Shown: in pieces, positions 61,637-64,000 of the stretch | Numbering within the stretch: position 1 is the first letter of the stretch | Layout of the letters: each line of letters starts with the position of its first letter | Assembly (NCBI GenBank): GCA_039197065.1 | Contig: JBCCUL010000011.1 | Span: 124,001-188,000 of the forward strand | DNA length: 64,000 bases | DNA from: JANQPX01 sp039197065 | GTDB lineage: Bacteria; Pseudomonadota; Alphaproteobacteria; Geminicoccales; Geminicoccaceae | Direction of reading: 5' to 3' | The notes under the pieces: model-generated | Databases searched by the model: none | What the model was told of the DNA's origin: nothing | What the model saw: only the letters and a program-made list of their open reading frames with translations | Position numbers and translations under genes: made by a program

Positions 61637-63640
61637 TCACTCGAATTCCATGATGACAGCATCGACGGCCAGGCTTTCTCCCTCCTTGACCGGGATCAAT
61701 TTGACCACCGCCTTGCGCTCGGCGCGAAGCACGTTTTCCATCTTCATCGCCTCGATCGTCGCGAGCGGCTGGCCGTCCTCGACCGTTTCGCCCTCCGCGA
61801 CTGCGATCTGTCTCACCATACCCGGCATCGGACAGATCAGGAACTTGGAAAGATCGGGCTTGGGTTTCTCGATCATGTGACGGGCGAGTTCCGCCGCGCG
61901 CGGAGTTCGCACGATCACGTCGATCTCTGCGCCGCGATAGCGAAAACGCCAGCCCTCGGCGCGCGGCTTGACCTTAAGCGCCAAGGGATGGCCGTCGATC
62001 ACGGCTTCGCAGAGCGTTTGTCCCGGAAGCCATTCGCAGGTGACCGGGCGGGCGGGACCGTCATTGATCGAGGCGACAAGACCGTCCTCGGTTCGATCCA
62101 GCGTGAGCGCAATTGCGTCTTTCTCGACTTTGACCACCCACACCTTGTGGATTGCGCGCTGGTGGTTGGAAAGTGCTCCTGAAATCTGCGCTTCGCGATG
62201 CTGGGCTGTATGGTGCATCGCGGCGGCGATCGCGGCGATCCGCTCGATCAGCTTCGACTCCAGCGCGACGCCCTCGAAGCCGTCCGGATACTCCTCGGCG
62301 ATGAAGGCCGTGCTGATCTCACCGGACTGCCAGCGCGGATGATCCATGACGGCCTGAAGGAACGGGATGTTGTGCCCGATGCCGTCGATCTCGAACCGAT
62401 CGAGCGCATCCCGCATCTTGTCGATCGCGGCGGGACGGTCCCGCCCCCAGGTGCAGAGCTTGGCGATCATCGGATCATAGAACATCGAGATCTCGCCGCC
62501 CTCTTCGACACCGGTGTCGTTCCTGATGACGCGCCCTTCGGCGTCGACGCCCTCGGCCGGCGGCTGGTAGGTAGTAAGCCTGCCGATGGAGGGAAGGAAG
62601 TTGCGGTAGGGATCTTCGGCGTAGATGCGGCTTTCGATCGCCCAGCCATCGATCTTGACGTCATCCTGGCTGATCGAGAGCGACTCGCCGGCCGCGACCT
62701 TGATCATCTCCTCCACGAGATCGACTGATGTGATCAGCTCAGTTACGGGGTGCTCCACTTGGAGGCGCGTGTTCATTTCGAGGAAGTAGAAGTTGCGATC
62801 CGCGTCGACGATGAATTCGACCGTGCCGGCGGAGTGGTAGCCGACGGCATTGGCGAGCGCCACGGCCTGCTCGCCCATGCTGCGGCGTGTAGCTTCGTCG
62901 AGAAACGGCGACGGCGCTTCTTCGATCACCTTCTGATTACGTCGCTGGATCGAACATTCGCGTTCGTTCAAATAAACGCACCGGCCGTGCTTGTCCCCAA
63001 GCACTTGGATTTCGATGTGGCGGGGGTTGGTGACGAATTTTTCGATGAAGATGCGATCGTCGCCGAAACTGGAGGCCGCTTCCGACTTCGAGCGCTCGAA
63101 GCCTTCCCTCGCCTCCTCGTCGTCATAGGCGATGCGCATGCCCTTGCCGCCGCCGCCAGCGGACGCCTTGATCATGACGGGATAGCCGATCTCCCGTGAG
63201 ATCTTCGCCGCCTCCTCGGCATCGGCGACCAGGCCCATATAGCCGGGGACGGTGGAAACGCCGGCCTCGGCGGCGATTTTTTTGGACGTGATCTTGTCCC
63301 CCATCGCCTCGATCGCGCCGACGGGCGGGCCGATGAAGGCGACGCCCTCGGCATCGAGCGCTTCGGCAAATTTGGGGTTTTCGGAGAGGAAGCCATAGCC
63401 TGGATGGACCGCCTCGGCGCCACTTTGCCGGATCGCGTTCATGATCTTGTCGATCACGATGTAGCTTTCGGCGGCGGGCGGCGGGCCGATATGGACGGCC
63501 TCGTCAGCCATGCGCACATGCACGGCATCGACATCCGCGTCGGAATAGACGGCGACGGTCTGGATGCCCATTTTCTTCGCCGACTTGATCACCCGGCAGG
63601 CGATTTCGCCACGGTTCGCAATCAGGATTTTTTTGAACAT
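61637..63640 (-). CDS. pccA: Propionyl-CoA carboxylase, biotin-containing alpha subunit
   Basis: A 667-aa acyl-CoA carboxylase alpha chain. The biotin carboxylase part starts MFKKILIANRGEIACRVIKSAKKMGI, has the ATP-grasp motif KASAGGGGKGMRIAY and the catalytic ERECSIQRRNQKVIEEAPS, and the biotinyl lysine is in EAMKMEN, 35 residues from the C terminus. The middle PCC-BT domain is present, which favours propionyl-CoA rather than acetyl-CoA. ATG 63640 is preceded by a GTG; both are possible. It is separated from pccB by 135 bp containing a repeat copy. Confidence 0.93.
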   Translation of the reverse strand: MFKKILIANRGEIACRVIKSAKKMGIQTVAVYSDADVDAVHVRMADEAVHIGPPPAAESYIVIDKIMNAIRQSGAEAVHPGYGFLSENPKFAEALDAEGVAFIGPPVGAIEAMGDKITSKKIAAEAGVSTVPGYMGLVADAEEAAKISREIGYPVMIKASAGGGGKGMRIAYDDEEAREGFERSKSEAASSFGDDRIFIEKFVTNPRHIEIQVLGDKHGRCVYLNERECSIQRRNQKVIEEAPSPFLDEATRRSMGEQAVALANAVGYHSAGTVEFIVDADRNFYFLEMNTRLQVEHPVTELITSVDLVEEMIKVAAGESLSISQDDVKIDGWAIESRIYAEDPYRNFLPSIGRLTTYQPPAEGVDAEGRVIRNDTGVEEGGEISMFYDPMIAKLCTWGRDRPAAIDKMRDALDRFEIDGIGHNIPFLQAVMDHPRWQSGEISTAFIAEEYPDGFEGVALESKLIERIAAIAAAMHHTAQHREAQISGALSNHQRAIHKVWVVKVEKDAIALTLDRTEDGLVASINDGPARPVTCEWLPGQTLCEAVIDGHPLALKVKPRAEGWRFRYRGAEIDVIVRTPRAAELARHMIEKPKPDLSKFLICPMPGMVRQIAVAEGETVEDGQPLATIEAMKMENVLRAERKAVVKLIPVKEGESLAVDAVIMEFE

Positions 63641-63713
63641 CACGCCGTTCTCAATCTTCCATTCTCACTCTTCACCACTCACGCTTCTCCCAAACCGCAC
63701 CAACGCCAACAAA

Positions 63714-63755
63714 CCTGGCCGCATACCTTCGACAGCGACACCAACGGTCCAAGTC
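63714..63755 (+). repeat. Bipartite hairpin repeat, copy C
   Basis: CCTGGCCGCATACC (63714-63727), 16-nt spacer, ACGGTCCAAGTC (63744-63755), in the gap between pccB and pccA. One arm base differs from A and B, and the change in the left arm leaves a G-T pair. Homology with copy B extends another 23 bp towards pccB. It could cause transcript processing or partial termination between pccB and pccA. Confidence 0.65.
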
Positions 63756-63775
63756 AACCCCGCCCCGGGTCGGGG

Positions 63776-64000
63776 CTAGAGGGGGATGTTGTCGTGTTTT
63801 TTCTTGGGGTTCTCGACCTGCTTATTCCGAAGGGTGGCCAGCGCCGCGGCGATGCGCTTTCGGGTGCTGTGCGGCATGATCACATCGTCGATGAAGCCAC
63901 GCTCGGCCGCAACGAAGGGATTGGCGAAACGGTCTTCGTAATCCTTGGTGCGTTTTGCGATCTTGTCGGGATCGTCCAGCTCCGAACGGTAGAGGATCTC
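63776..64000 (-). CDS. pccB: Propionyl-CoA carboxylase beta subunit, C-terminal end (partial)
   Basis: A frame open at the right edge ends at the stop 63776-63778 and gives the last 74 residues of an acyl-CoA carboxyltransferase: YEDRFANPFVAAERGFIDDVIMPHSTRKRI, then the closing KKKHDNIPL, a hallmark of PccB. The rest of the gene is outside the window. It is upstream of pccA on the same strand, with the repeat copy C between them, so pccB-pccA-scpA-prpE form a propionate operon. Confidence 0.93.
   Translation of the reverse strand, partial: EILYRSELDDPDKIAKRTKDYEDRFANPFVAAERGFIDDVIMPHSTRKRIAAALATLRNKQVENPKKKHDNIPL

Overview
The window reads as a chromosomal segment of an alphaproteobacterium, most likely Hyphomicrobiales or a near relative. 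The base composition is GC-rich, genes are tightly packed with many ATGA start/stop overlaps, and the cobP-cobW-cobN-cobO-cobQ block has the order typical of rhizobia and 'Pseudomonas denitrificans'. This is an inference from content; there is no rRNA or marker gene here. I found no tRNA, rRNA, CRISPR array, intact insertion sequence or recognisable transcription regulator.

Layout. 1-6.1 kb: the end of a hydantoinase B gene, a HisC-like aminotransferase and a maleate-isomerase/Asp-Glu-racemase-like protein on +; a cupin and a fused HyuA-HyuB (5-oxoprolinase type) protein on -. 6.2-8.2 kb: an AT-rich one-gene island coding for a DUF4365 (nuclease-fold) plus repeat-helix protein. 8.2-18.3 kb: housekeeping and envelope genes (pgm, DUF1223, EamA, MBL hydrolase, HugZ-like, pckA, DUF3179, TlpA). 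18.4-37.6 kb: a near-complete cobalamin (B12) biosynthesis cluster. 37.8-40.8 kb: pentapeptide-repeat protein, HAD hydrolase, CinA. 40.9-48.8 kb: a minus-strand operon that looks like ureidoglycine/oxalurate nitrogen salvage (PucG-like aminotransferase, AllG/AllF/AllK/AllH-like oxamate carbamoyltransferase set, a 59-aa FdrA-related protein, gamma-glutamyltransferase). 49-56 kb: an NAD-dependent oxidoreductase, an OmpA coiled-coil protein, and a three-subunit molybdenum hydroxylase with its own MoaD-like protein. 56-57.4 kb: an AT-rich gap holding a methyltransferase remnant, then a LysE exporter. 57.5-64 kb: propionate to succinyl-CoA genes (prpE, B12-dependent methylmalonyl-CoA mutase, pccA, end of pccB).

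How it works together. The B12 cluster mixes enzymes of the cobalt-early route (CbiX, CbiG, CbiD) with the cobalt-late chelatase subunit CobN, and the methylmalonyl-CoA mutase 20 kb away is an obvious consumer of the coenzyme. The PucG-like aminotransferase would make oxalurate, AllFGH would split it to oxamate and carbamoyl phosphate, and the carbamate kinase would recover ATP; a molybdenum hydroxylase nearby could act earlier on purines, although its substrate cannot be read from sequence.

Least expected items: the DUF4365 island, a bipartite hairpin repeat with an exactly conserved 16-nt spacer in three intergenic sites, a 28-codon ORF bridging cobN and cobO by start/stop overlaps, a CinA whose amidase motif has lost its catalytic residues, and the 59-aa FdrA companion.
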